Positions 1 through 6,307 of a stretch of 21,166 bases of DNA are shown piece after piece. The first letter of the stretch is position 1. Each line of letters begins with the position of its first letter. Below the pieces are notes generated by a model. It saw only the letters and a list, made by a program, of their open reading frames with translations, was not told the DNA's origin and made no database searches. Origin of the DNA: JABMNX01 sp964625905 (lineage in GTDB: Bacteria > Patescibacteriota > Minisyncoccia > Phycocordibacterales > JABMNX01); the NCBI GenBank assembly GCA_964625905.1, contig CAZVBS010000009.1:1-21166 (forward strand), written 5' to 3'. Position numbers and translations under genes: made by a program.

Positions 1-49
1 TACTGAAGGACAAAAAGGCCCTCAAGCAGTAAACGTAAGCCGAGTTTAA
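1..49 (+). CDS. C-terminal end of a cold-shock domain protein (partial)
   Basis: Reading from base 2, the last 15 codons give TEGQKGPQAVNVSRV and then TAA at 47-49. This matches the end of CspA-family proteins, whose last beta strand has the form EG-x-KGP-x-A-x-NV. The family is about 65-70 aa of single OB fold that binds single-stranded RNA or DNA and melts mRNA structure. Only the tail is inside the window, so nothing can be said of the RNA-binding motifs or the start. A very strong terminator follows 10 bases after the stop, as expected for a highly expressed single gene. Confidence 0.8.
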   Translation, partial: TEGQKGPQAVNVSRV

Positions 50-59
50 TCTTTACTGA

Positions 60-119
60 TTAAACAAAGCAAAATAAAACCCCGCTCTTAAGAGCGGGGT
101 TTTATTTTGCTTTGTTTAA
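60..119 (+). terminator. 60-bp perfect palindromic terminator
   Basis: The two 30-base arms meet between 89 and 90 with no mismatch. The GC-rich core is CCCCGCTCTTAAGAGCGGGG, flanked by an A-run on the left and a T-run on the right (TTTTATTTTG), so it can terminate transcripts from either direction. It follows the cold-shock gene. A perfect 30-bp arm is far longer than termination requires. Confidence 0.85.
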
Positions 120-153
120 GTTACAGTATATATTTAGACTTCTAAAATAAGAG

Positions 154-184
154 TTGACAAACTCATTGTACATTGTATTATACT
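154..184 (+). promoter_or_regulatory. Promoter of the 107-aa gene
   Basis: A perfect -35 box TTGACA (154-159) is followed 16 bases later by TATTAT (176-181), or TATACT (179-184) with a longer spacer. The predicted 5' UTR is about 40 nt. Confidence 0.7.
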
Positions 185-197
185 GTTCAGCTACACA

Positions 198-209
198 GTT
201 CTTAACAAT
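198..209 (+). promoter_or_regulatory. boxA-like sequence in a 5' UTR
   Basis: GTTCTTAACAAT differs by one missing T from GTTCTTTAACAAT at 7490-7502. Both resemble the NusB/NusE-binding boxA of rRNA leaders (E. coli GCTCTTTAACA). It lies between the promoter and the Shine-Dalgarno of the 107-aa gene. The function is inferred from resemblance only. Confidence 0.35.
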
Positions 210-229
210 AGACAAAAGGAGAAAGTATT

Positions 230-553
230 TTGCACAAAGAGGAAATTGATAACGGCTCTACTTTATCTGATAACATCATCAATAATGTCATCAGTAAGAC
301 AGCTCCACTAGAAGCTGTTTCTTCACTTCACGATATAACTCAAGATATTGTAGTCCATCCAAGGAGCCTTTGGGGGCAAAATTCTAAAGTCCTTCGAGTT
401 CATCTTGGAGATGCTCTTGAAAGAGTTGATAATATTAACTCTACATGTAAGAATCGTATAATTTCAAACCTTGGACTAAAAGGAACTCCTGAAGACTGGG
501 TAAGAGAGGTTTTTAGCCTCATTGATAATCTCGAGAAGACGTATACAGCGTAA
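230..553 (+). CDS. Hypothetical 107-aa protein, TTG start
   Basis: I do not recognise this protein. It is soluble and mildly acidic, with no signal peptide, membrane segment or obvious metal-binding motif. The second half (about residues 55-105) looks helical and ends in a segment rich in charged and aromatic residues. The start is TTG at 230: the sequence AAAGGAG at 215-221 sits 8 bases upstream, and there is no in-frame ATG nearby. Expression support is good, with a TTGACA promoter upstream and an intrinsic terminator right after the stop, so it is probably a single-gene transcript. Its 5' UTR carries a boxA-like stretch shared with the acetyltransferase gene at 7515. No function is proposed. 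Confidence 0.65.
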   Translation: MHKEEIDNGSTLSDNIINNVISKTAPLEAVSSLHDITQDIVVHPRSLWGQNSKVLRVHLGDALERVDNINSTCKNRIISNLGLKGTPEDWVREVFSLIDNLEKTYTA

Positions 554-578
554 CAAAATACAATAAAGGGATTAAAAG

Positions 579-616
579 GTGGTCAATTCATTTTGACCGC
601 TTTTTCTTTTTCCTAT
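579..616 (+). terminator. Terminator between convergent genes
   Basis: An 8-bp stem, GTGGTCAA (579-586) with TTGACCGC (593-600) including one G-U pair, has a 6-nt loop and is followed by TTTTTCTTTTT. On the other strand the hairpin is followed by TTTT, so it may also serve the SET-domain gene. Confidence 0.8.
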
Positions 617-622
617 TTTTCT

Positions 623-1024
623 TTAAGAGATACAACTACCACACTTACATCCATGAGGCTTTATATACTCATTAAAATATTCTTCACCGTAATCATATGT
701 GAGTTCCTCTCCTTCTCTAATCTTCTTTAATGCATATATAAATACCTTCTTTCGGGATACATCTGCTTCGCAGTTTGGTTTACAAGAGTGATTTATATAC
801 CTCGCTAAGTTGTCTCGCGTAGTACCGTCTATTGTCCATCTCGAATTAATATCAAAAAGATACTTTCCTCCTTTTATATCTCTTTCTTCTGCAGTAATAA
901 TAGACCCTATATATTCAATAACAAAATCGCCATTTTTAAAAGAACAATTAGTAACAAGTCCAAGACCAGCACCTTTATATGCTCGAACCACAGTAAAATC
1001 TTTTTTATTAAAAATTCTTTTCAT
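623..1024 (-). CDS. Small SET-domain protein (predicted protein-lysine methyltransferase)
   Basis: The 133-aa protein is almost only a SET domain. Visible SET motifs are G-x-G near residue 20, EYIG (37-40), the SAM-binding/active-site segment RYINHSCKPNC (75-85) and GEELTYDYG (105-113), containing the catalytic tyrosine. It ends with CKCGSC (126-131), a post-SET-like cysteine cluster that with the Cys of NHSC could hold zinc. SET proteins use S-adenosylmethionine to methylate lysines. They are typical of eukaryotic chromatin but stand-alone short versions occur in bacteria. The target cannot be read from the sequence; DNA-binding or ribosomal proteins are possible. There is no Shine-Dalgarno; TATACT (minus strand, 1035-1040) lies 10 bases before ATG, so the leader would be very short. 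It converges on the 107-aa gene. Confidence 0.85.
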   Translation of the reverse strand: MKRIFNKKDFTVVRAYKGAGLGLVTNCSFKNGDFVIEYIGSIITAEERDIKGGKYLFDINSRWTIDGTTRDNLARYINHSCKPNCEADVSRKKVFIYALKKIREGEELTYDYGEEYFNEYIKPHGCKCGSCIS

Positions 1025-1091
1025 ATAATGCGTGAGTATACTACATACTAGTTGTTATCATAAGTAATAAGATCTATAAACTTGATTGTAG

Positions 1092-1130
1092 TCACCTGGT
1101 GGACGGACCACTTAGTTAGTGACCAGGTGA
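1092..1130. repeat. Inverted repeat with nested hairpins between divergent genes
   Basis: TCACCTGGT (1092-1100) and ACCAGGTGA (1122-1130) are perfect 9-base arms. Inside lies a second hairpin, CACT-tagtt-AGTG, and an alternative GTGG-acgga-CCAC pairing. It sits between the divergent SET gene and the 78-aa gene with no T-run, so it looks more like an operator or a structured leader than a terminator. Confidence 0.5.
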
Positions 1131-1196
1131 GTGATATGATGTACTCATGTATACAGACCTGTATTATATTGTGGTTTTATGAGAAAATGACAAGTA

Positions 1197-1433
1197 ATGT
1201 TACAAAACAACAATGAACTGTTTCCGCTTCTCTCCCTTAGTTCAGACATACTCTTATATATATTTCTTGGGATTGTTGCAATCTTTCTATTTTATAGTAC
1301 ATTCCTCGTATATCACTGGTTTAGATATGGCATGAACTTCCTTATGTCTCTACTCGCGACGATTATATATTCTAGTGTAAGTGTAATTATTCTAATCGTT
1401 ATGCTTACTTCATTCATATCGTTAATATCTTAA
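1197..1433 (+). CDS. Small two-helix membrane protein
   Basis: An unrecognised 78-aa protein. Two hydrophobic helices, about residues 17-39 and 48-72, are joined by a short loop containing YHWFRYGMN, suggesting a hairpin in the cytoplasmic membrane. The gene is followed after 7 bases by the PH-domain membrane protein, so the two are almost surely co-transcribed and may form one membrane complex. There is no Shine-Dalgarno before ATG; a TATTAT box at 1162-1167 would give a UTR of about 20 nt. No domain name is offered. Confidence 0.6.
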   Translation: MLQNNNELFPLLSLSSDILLYIFLGIVAIFLFYSTFLVYHWFRYGMNFLMSLLATIIYSSVSVIILIVMLTSFISLIS

Positions 1434-1440
1434 TAAAAAC

Positions 1441-1947
1441 ATGTTGCACTTACAAGAAGGAGAACAAATAGATATAAAAGCACGAAAGCATTGGTTTTTG
1501 CTGTTTCGTGATTTGTTTGGAATTCTAATCGTATTTATTATCCCATTTGCTTTGTGGAAATATCTCACAAGCCAGATAGGTACAACTTTACCAACACTTA
1601 ACCTTAATTTACTTTTATTTATATCAAGTGTGTGGACACTGATTATATGGGCAAAACTTTTTGGTATATGGACTGACTATTATCTAGATATATGGATAGT
1701 GACTGATAGACGTATTGTTAATATTGATCAAAAAGGATTATTTAGTCGAGAAGTATCTACTTTAAGAATGGAACGTATACAAGACGTGACTCTTGAAGTG
1801 CATGGTATTGTAGCAACAGTTCTTGGTTTTGGTAATGTGCATGTACAGACAGCTGGAGAAAGTGAGGAGTTTTTAATAAAAGGGATAAATAATCCTGAAC
1901 GTGTGAAACGCAAGATACTAGAGCATATTGATACAAGGGTAAAATAA
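1441..1947 (+). CDS. Bacterial PH-domain membrane protein (YdbS/YdbT-like, bPH2)
   Basis: The 168-aa protein has two transmembrane helices (about residues 24-44 and 55-77) followed by a cytoplasmic beta-rich domain (about 79-165). The segment YLDIWIVTDRRIVNIDQKGL and the later E-x-IQDV-x-LEVHGI pattern are typical of the bacterial PH (bPH2) fold found in YdbS/YdbT proteins. These proteins are linked to the membrane, but their biochemical role is poorly known; in Bacillus YdbS/YdbT affect resistance to a bacteriocin. Length and architecture (two helices plus one bPH2) are typical for the short members. It sits 7 bases after the 78-aa membrane protein and has no clear Shine-Dalgarno of its own, suggesting translation linked to the upstream gene. 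Confidence 0.75.
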   Translation: MLHLQEGEQIDIKARKHWFLLFRDLFGILIVFIIPFALWKYLTSQIGTTLPTLNLNLLLFISSVWTLIIWAKLFGIWTDYYLDIWIVTDRRIVNIDQKGLFSREVSTLRMERIQDVTLEVHGIVATVLGFGNVHVQTAGESEEFLIKGINNPERVKRKILEHIDTRVK

Positions 1948-1976
1948 TTTACATATACCTAGATTTTAGATACAAT
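1948..1976 (+). promoter_or_regulatory. hisS promoter, nearly leaderless
   Basis: TTTACA (1948-1953), a 17-base spacer and TACAAT (1971-1976). The expected start of transcription near 1983 is only about 3 bases before the hisS ATG at 1986, and there is no Shine-Dalgarno. Confidence 0.65.
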
Positions 1977-1985
1977 TGATCGACT

Positions 1986-3230
1986 ATGAACAAATTAAGT
2001 ACTGAGCCCTATAAAGGTGTTAGAGACTTCTACCCTAAGGATATGTATATAGAACGCTTTATCTTCGACACAATGAGTCGTGTTGCAGAGAGCTTTGGTT
2101 ATGCAGAATACGGAGCTTCTATACTAGAGCCAAGCGAGCTTTATCGAAGTAAAACAAGTGACGAGATTGTAAACGAGCAGACATACACATTTACAGATCG
2201 TGGAGACAGAGAAGTAACTCTTCGTCCAGAAATGACACCTACACTTGCACGAATGGTCGCAGGTAAAAGACATGACCTCACCTTCCCTCTCCGTTGGTAT
2301 TCAATCCCAAATGTATTTAGATACGAACGACCACAACGTGGTCGTGTTCGGGAACACTGGCAACTTAATGCGGACTTGTTTGGTGTATCAGGAATGGAAG
2401 CAGAGATCGAGATAATTTTACTTGCACACTCTATTATGAAAGCTTTTGGTGCAGATGAGAATGACTTTGAAATACGTATAAGTGATAGAAATATACTTAA
2501 TTCTATATTTGAAGAACTTTCTATTTCAGAAGAATTACAAGCACAAACAATGCGACTACTAGACAAAAGGGATAAGATTGATGATTTTGACTCGAAGCTT
2601 GAGGAAATACTTGGAGAAAATGCAAAGAAATTTACAGAAAGACTTAAAAGTACGAGTAGTAGTACGAATCTTGAATCTATAACCACTAAGTTAAAAAATC
2701 TTGGAGTTACAAATTTAGAAGTAGACACTTCAATAATTCGTGGATTTGATTATTACACTGGTGTTGTGTTTGAAGTTTTTGACACATCATCAGAAAACAA
2801 TCGCTCATTATTTGGCGGCGGTCGTTATGACAACTTACTAGAACTATTTGGTGGTGAATCAATCCCTGCTGTTGGTTTTGGTATGGGAGATGTAACCTTG
2901 CGAGATTTTCTAGAAACACATAACTTACTACCTGAATACACATCCAGAACAGAGTTGTACTTATGTACCCTATCTTCTGAAGCAAATACTTATGCTCAAT
3001 CACTAGCAAAAGAACTCCGAGAACAAGATATTAATGTAGAGGTAGCACTTTCAAGTAAAAAAGTTGGTGATCAGATAAAGATCGCTGACAAAAAACAAAT
3101 TCCTTTTGTAATTTGTATAGGAGAAAATGAAATTAAAAATGAGTCTTTCACAATAAAACACTTAGAAAGTGGTGAAGAAAAAACATTAGAGAAAAATGCT
3201 ATTGCAGATTATATCTTTTCTAAAATCTAA
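1986..3230 (+). CDS. hisS: Histidine-tRNA ligase
   Basis: A 414-aa class II aminoacyl-tRNA synthetase that charges tRNA-His with histidine using ATP. The N-terminus (KGVRDFYPKD, residues 10-19) and motif 1 region are typical. Motif 2 is FRYERPQRGRVREHWQ at 111-126. The histidine-specific signature RGFDYYTGVVFEV begins near 252, and motif 3 is GGGRYDNLL...GFGMG with its arginine further on. The C-terminal anticodon-binding domain covers about 325-414. The length is normal for bacterial HisRS (about 410-430 aa). It has its own consensus promoter with essentially no 5' UTR. The next gene is co-oriented but separated by 174 bases containing another promoter, so hisS is probably monocistronic. Confidence 0.96.
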   Translation: MNKLSTEPYKGVRDFYPKDMYIERFIFDTMSRVAESFGYAEYGASILEPSELYRSKTSDEIVNEQTYTFTDRGDREVTLRPEMTPTLARMVAGKRHDLTFPLRWYSIPNVFRYERPQRGRVREHWQLNADLFGVSGMEAEIEIILLAHSIMKAFGADENDFEIRISDRNILNSIFEELSISEELQAQTMRLLDKRDKIDDFDSKLEEILGENAKKFTERLKSTSSSTNLESITTKLKNLGVTNLEVDTSIIRGFDYYTGVVFEVFDTSSENNRSLFGGGRYDNLLELFGGESIPAVGFGMGDVTLRDFLETHNLLPEYTSRTELYLCTLSSEANTYAQSLAKELREQDINVEVALSSKKVGDQIKIADKKQIPFVICIGENEIKNESFTIKHLESGEEKTLEKNAIADYIFSKI

Positions 3231-3239
3231 TCCTATTTT

Positions 3240-3406
3240 TAGCCCGCGGTTGTGCGAGCAGAGCCTGTGTCTAACTGGACTTATCCCGTTAGAGATAATA
3301 AAAATTACTATGCTTAAAAATAAACCTTTAACAAATTATAATCAAAGTTCTTTACTAACTTTAATTAAATATTGTTCACGACTAATGAACAATCTCTAAT
3401 CGGGAT
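3240..3406. repeat. Intergenic region with inverted-repeat pair
   Basis: ATCCCGTTAGAGAT (near 3283-3296) and ATCTCTAATCGGGAT (near 3392-3406) are inverted copies differing by one inserted base. They enclose about 95 AT-rich bases, and the right copy overlaps the ATG of the exonuclease gene. Further hairpins: TCTAAC...GTTAGA around 3269-3292, and ATTGTTCA-cgactaa-TGAACAAT at 3371-3393. The left part (3242-3290) is clearly more GC-rich than its surroundings. It could be a small MITE-like insertion or a regulatory structure. Confidence 0.4.
3314..3342 (+). promoter_or_regulatory. Probable promoter of the exonuclease gene
   Basis: A perfect TATAAT (3337-3342) lies 17 bases after a weak -35, TTAAAA (3314-3319). 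Predicted transcription start is near 3349, giving a UTR of about 56 nt. Confidence 0.5.
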
Positions 3407-3986
3407 GAAAAAAATAGTTTTTGACATTGAAACAAGGAATACCTTTGAAGATGTTGGGAAAGCAGACCCAGCTCTTTTAGATATCTCAATAGTCTGTATA
3501 TATGATTACGAGACCGACTCTTATCATTCATATATACAAGAAGAATTGCCAAAGCTTTGGCCTATTTTAGAAAAAACAGATATGTTAATTGGATACAATT
3601 CAGATCATTTTGATATTCCTTTACTTAATAAGTATTACAACGGTGACTTATCTCGCATTAAAAGCCTCGACATTCTTAAAGAAATTAAAGAATCCTTCGG
3701 ACGCAGACTTCGACTTGACTCAGTAGCGCAAGGTACGTTAGGTACAAAGAAAAGCGGACATGGACTCGATGCAGTAAGATGGTGGGCATCTGGCGAGATT
3801 GATAAGATACGAAAATATTGTCTGGACGACGTAAGGATAACAAAAGAAGTGTATGATTTTGCTCTTAAAAACGGCTCTGTAAACTACATGGATTTCTCAG
3901 AGAAGAAAGAAATCAAGCTCGACACCTCCGACTGGGAGAAAGAAAAAGAAGACGGTAGCTCTATGACGCATTCACTTCCGTTTTAA
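3405..3986 (+). CDS. DEDDy 3'-5' exonuclease domain protein (PolB exonuclease-like / YprB RNase H-like)
   Basis: The 193-aa protein has the three Exo motifs of the DEDDy superfamily. Exo I is VFDIET with D7 and E9; Exo II is GYNSDHFDIPLL (64-75) with the conserved N and D; Exo III is Y138-C-L-D-D142, the Y-x3-D pattern. These acidic residues bind two metal ions that hydrolyse DNA or RNA from the 3' end. No polymerase or helicase domain is attached, so it is a stand-alone nuclease, possibly in DNA repair or RNA turnover. I choose ATG at 3405 because the family begins right there (KKIVFDIET); a TTG eleven codons upstream would lie inside a hairpin. The C-terminal 30 residues are a charged tail. 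A strong terminator follows at 4081. Confidence 0.85.
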   Translation: MKKIVFDIETRNTFEDVGKADPALLDISIVCIYDYETDSYHSYIQEELPKLWPILEKTDMLIGYNSDHFDIPLLNKYYNGDLSRIKSLDILKEIKESFGRRLRLDSVAQGTLGTKKSGHGLDAVRWWASGEIDKIRKYCLDDVRITKEVYDFALKNGSVNYMDFSEKKEIKLDTSDWEKEKEDGSSMTHSLPF

Positions 3987-4080
3987 TATTTAACACTTAT
4001 ATTTAAAAACTATTATAGTCCAGTATGACTTGACTATATAACTATAAAAATATCTTAATTTGTAATGAATTTGATCTTTG

Positions 4081-4111
4081 AATTGGTGACGTCGGACGTC
4101 ACCAATTTTGT
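4081..4111 (+). terminator. Strong hairpin terminator
   Basis: Thirteen-base perfect arms, AATTGGTGACGTC (4081-4093) and GACGTCACCAATT (4095-4107), flank a single G and are followed by TT and then G. It probably ends the exonuclease transcript and insulates the downstream RNA gene. Confidence 0.7.
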
Positions 4112-4155
4112 TAGTTAGGTTTAAATTCTACTTAAGAAAGATAAAATCGTAGGTA

Positions 4156-4184
4156 TTGACACACCTATTTATAAATACTACATT
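4156..4184 (+). promoter_or_regulatory. Consensus promoter of the structured RNA
   Basis: Perfect TTGACA (4156-4161), 17-base spacer, TACATT (4179-4184). The start is expected near 4191. There is no good ORF downstream on this strand. Confidence 0.75.
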
Positions 4185-4190
4185 AAAGAC

Positions 4191-4525
4191 AGAGTTAAGA
4201 AGTAGCTTTAGCATAGAGTAAGAAGTCGCGCGACGTAGGCCGACATAGAGGCCCAACGTGAAGCGCAAAAAGGTGCGCAGAAACTGAAACTACCTGAAAT
4301 AAAGCCAAAGCCCGAAAGAAGTTCCCTACTGAGTACAGGAACGCGAAGAAGTGAGAAAATCCTGCAAGATAATCTCGCTTACTGACTCGGGAAGTAAGGT
4401 AAAAGTAAGTATTCCCCTCGCCCAGCCTATGCATAGGCTGGGGTAAGCAAGGAACATCTGCCCTCCTCTGGAAAGAAACTTAGAGACCGAATGATATGAT
4501 AAATGTCAAACGGTCTCTTTTTTAT
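4191..4525 (+). ncRNA. Putative structured non-coding RNA of about 330 nt, family unknown
   Basis: A consensus promoter and an intrinsic terminator bracket about 330 bases without a credible ORF. Base composition changes from AT-rich flanks to GC-rich, and A-rich single strands (GAAAC, CGAAAG, GAAGAA, GAGAAAA) alternate with helices, as in large folded RNAs. Helices visible by eye: GTCGCGCGAC (4225-4234); GGCC 4238-4241 with 4250-4253; GCGC 4263-4266 with 4275-4278; CCCGA 4311-4315 with TCGGG 4387-4391, closing a multiloop that holds GTTCC/GGAAC (4321-4342) and AGTGAG/CTCGCT (4350-4379); GGGAA/TTCCC (4389-4416); CCCAGCCTATG/CATAGGCTGGG (4421-4442). The ends may pair through TTAAG (4195-4199) and CTTAG near 4479-4483. 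I looked for RNase P RNA, tmRNA, SRP RNA and 6S signatures and found no convincing match: no GGAAAGTCC, no TTCGA plus CCA end, no GGAAGGAAGCA. Confidence 0.65.
4482..4525 (+). terminator. Terminator of the structured RNA
   Basis: AGAGACCG (4482-4489) pairs with CGGTCTCT (4511-4518), followed directly by a T-rich tract ending TTTTTTATTTTTA. It is in the plus-strand orientation, which fixes the strand of the RNA. Confidence 0.85.
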
Positions 4526-4534
4526 TTTTATGGA

Positions 4535-5332
4535 CTACACAATGAACATAAATATTAGTAGGGCGAATATTATTCGATAGATGATGAAAATATTAAGTGT
4601 GTGGTTGCGCAAATATCTCACCATAAAGTGCATAGCGAGTATTCCCACAATAAACGCTGTTGCCGTGCTGAGCATCAAAGGAAGTCCTAATTCAACGAGC
4701 CCACCACTTCCGTAAAGCTCAATAAATTTCTTCATACCAGAACCAAAAATAATTGGAAAACCAAGCATAAAACCAAACCTTGTTGCACGCTCTCGAGAAA
4801 GCCCGAGCAATAGTCCACCAGCAATGGTCATACCCGAGCGAGACATACCAGGGATCAGTGCTAAAGTCTGAAACATTCCAATCCAAAAACCTCGCTTAAC
4901 ATTAAGTTCCTGCTTTTGTTTTGCAAGCTTCTCCGCTACCCAAAACAGCGCAGCACCAAGAAGCAGTGTCCACGCCACAAGCTCTGCGTTTCTAAAAGAC
5001 GTCTCCATAACGTTCTCTAACATCAACCCAAAGATTACAGCAGGAATTGTACCAACTACTAATGCTACAATAAGTATTTTTTCTTCTGAAGCTATTATGT
5101 GTCCCCTGAGCCAATTATATGATGTGACAGCCATACCCCAGAAATCCTTCCAGAAATAAAGTAAGATAGCGAGCGATGTTGCAAGCTGTAACATGGCGTC
5201 AATAGAAAGACTATATTCTGTCGCTATACCTAGTATCTCTCTTGCAACAATAAGATGACCTGAAGAAGATATAGGAATAAACTCAGTAAGTCCTTGTACG
5301 GCTCCCAAAATAAGTCCTGAAATAATGTCCAT
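4535..5332 (-). CDS. uppP: Undecaprenyl-diphosphate phosphatase
   Basis: The 265-aa multispanning membrane protein belongs to the UppP/BacA family. It removes a phosphate from undecaprenyl pyrophosphate so that the lipid carrier can be reused for peptidoglycan and other envelope polymers; activity gives bacitracin resistance. The first signature is GLTEFIPISSSGH (14-26), with the catalytic glutamate E17 kept; the position four residues earlier, Glu in E. coli, is Q13 here. The second signature PGMSRSGMT (161-169) carries the essential arginine R165. Length is normal (about 265-275 aa). TATCAT (minus strand, 5340-5345) lies 7 bases before ATG and there is no Shine-Dalgarno, so the mRNA is probably leaderless. 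It is divergent from the oxidoreductase gene across 49 bases and converges on the structured RNA. Confidence 0.95.
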   Translation of the reverse strand: MDIISGLILGAVQGLTEFIPISSSGHLIVAREILGIATEYSLSIDAMLQLATSLAILLYFWKDFWGMAVTSYNWLRGHIIASEEKILIVALVVGTIPAVIFGLMLENVMETSFRNAELVAWTLLLGAALFWVAEKLAKQKQELNVKRGFWIGMFQTLALIPGMSRSGMTIAGGLLLGLSRERATRFGFMLGFPIIFGSGMKKFIELYGSGGLVELGLPLMLSTATAFIVGILAMHFMVRYLRNHTLNIFIIYRIIFALLIFMFIV

Positions 5333-5381
5333 TCCATATATGATACACTGATTTCACGTTAATTAAACATAATTTATAAAC
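5333..5381. promoter_or_regulatory. Divergent promoter region uppP / dsbA-like
   Basis: Forty-nine bases must serve both genes. On the minus strand TATCAT (5340-5345) serves uppP. On the plus strand TAATTT (5370-5375) is 6 bases before the ATG at 5382. A TTAATTAA palindrome lies between. The -35 boxes are weak and overlap, so the two promoters may compete. Confidence 0.45.
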
Positions 5382-6119
5382 ATGGAAAAAAACAACACCG
5401 AGCAATACTATAAAGAAGAATCAATACCAAGTAATAAAAAATATATTGTACCTGTTGCTATCATAATAGCTGGAATACTTATGGCAGGTGCTTTGTATTT
5501 CAACAGTAAATCACAAGAAATTAAAGTAGATTCTACCTCTGATTCTGAAGTTTCAGTAGGAGTACCAGCAATCTCAGAAAATGATCATATTCTAGGTAAT
5601 CCAAATGCAAAGATATTAATTGTTGAATATTCTGATCTAGAGTGTCCTTTCTGTAAAAAATTTCATGACACAATGCATCAAATTATTAATGAATATGGAG
5701 CAAATAGCGATGTTGCGTGGGTGTATAGACACTTTCCAATAACAAACCTTCACTCAAAAGCAGTTAAAGAAGCAGAAGCATCAGAGTGTGCAGCAGAGCT
5801 TGGTGGTAATCAAGGATTTTGGAATTATGTAGATAGACTATATGAAATAACGCCATCTAATAATAACTTAGACCTAAATCAACTTTCTGTAATTGCAGAA
5901 GATGTTGGTATTGACCCTATGGCATTACAAGCTTGTGTTGATAGTGGTAAGTATGCAGATAAAATACAAGCTCAGTTTGATGAAGCTATAGCATCAGGAG
6001 CACGCGGTACTCCGTATAATGTAATATTCGTAAATGGAGAACAGGCACCAATTGAAGGAGCACAACCAATAGAAGTAATGCGTAAAGTTATAGAAACACT
6101 TCTAAATGATTCTAATTAG
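5382..6119 (+). CDS. Membrane-anchored DsbA/BdbD-like thiol-disulfide oxidoreductase
   Basis: The 245-aa protein starts with a charged cytoplasmic tail, then one membrane anchor (about residues 21-40) with no cleavage motif, a linker, and a DsbA-like thioredoxin fold (about 65-242, Thioredoxin_4 type). The active site is C88-P-F-C91, within the context SDLECPFCKKF, and the cis-proline loop is GTP211. Two more cysteines, C136 and C185, could form a structural disulfide as in BdbD. It would introduce disulfide bonds into proteins outside the cytoplasmic membrane. No partner such as DsbB or VKOR is within this window. No Shine-Dalgarno is seen; a -10-like TAATTT lies 6 bases upstream. Three hairpins follow the stop. 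Confidence 0.9.
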   Translation: MEKNNTEQYYKEESIPSNKKYIVPVAIIIAGILMAGALYFNSKSQEIKVDSTSDSEVSVGVPAISENDHILGNPNAKILIVEYSDLECPFCKKFHDTMHQIINEYGANSDVAWVYRHFPITNLHSKAVKEAEASECAAELGGNQGFWNYVDRLYEITPSNNNLDLNQLSVIAEDVGIDPMALQACVDSGKYADKIQAQFDEAIASGARGTPYNVIFVNGEQAPIEGAQPIEVMRKVIETLLNDSN

Positions 6120-6121
6120 TA

Positions 6122-6238
6122 AAAAGTACTAAGCAACCTAAGCATAACAAATGGAATGGTATAAAATAGCTCAACCAAGCCATTTCCAACCGGTTTGTCT
6201 AAGAGTAAAGCGATTAGATTACAAAACGCAGTACTTTT
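6122..6238 (+). other. Intergenic stretch, no gene seen
   Basis: AAAAGTACT (6122-6130) and AGTACTTTT (6230-6238) are perfect long-range inverted arms about 100 bases apart. The interior includes GGAATGG...CCATTTCC and a CAACCGGTTTG palindrome. It does not fit a tRNA (no T-loop motif) and has no good ORF. It may be a folded 3' UTR of the oxidoreductase mRNA. Confidence 0.3.
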
Positions 6239-6241
6239 AAG

Positions 6242-6271
6242 TGAAATAGCCAGAGTACTCTGGCTATTTCA
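6242..6271. terminator. 30-bp perfect palindrome, probable bidirectional terminator
   Basis: TGAAATAGCCAGAGT (6242-6256) is followed immediately by its reverse complement (6257-6271). It lies between the convergent oxidoreductase and nuclease genes. No long T-run follows, so termination would be weak or the hairpin may protect 3' ends. Confidence 0.5.
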
Positions 6272-6274
6272 TAA

Positions 6275-6307
6275 AACAATGTTCGAAGCTTAGCTTCGAA
6301 CATTGTT
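6275..6307. terminator. Second hairpin between convergent genes
   Basis: Arms of 15 bases, AACAATGTTCGAAGC (6275-6289) and GCTTCGAACATTGTT (6293-6307), with a TTA loop. Three bases separate it from the previous palindrome. Tail TTGTTG rather than a true T-run. Confidence 0.5.

Noticed and set aside
3372..3404. TTG start upstream of the exonuclease
   Set aside because: It lies inside an inverted repeat and adds residues not typical of the family; ATG at 3405 begins just before Exo I.
4195..4434. Minus-strand ORF of 79 codons within the RNA region
   Set aside because: It runs antisense to a promoter-terminator unit, has an unconvincing composition rich in Ser, Phe, Leu and Arg, and no promoter or Shine-Dalgarno on its strand.
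4191..4525. RNase P RNA, tmRNA, SRP RNA or 6S RNA
   Set aside because: Size fits the first two, but none of their hallmark sequences could be found by eye; a covariance-model search is needed to exclude them.
6150..6230. Possible tRNA between the oxidoreductase and nuclease genes
   Set aside because: No T-loop motif or acceptor stem could be fitted on either strand.
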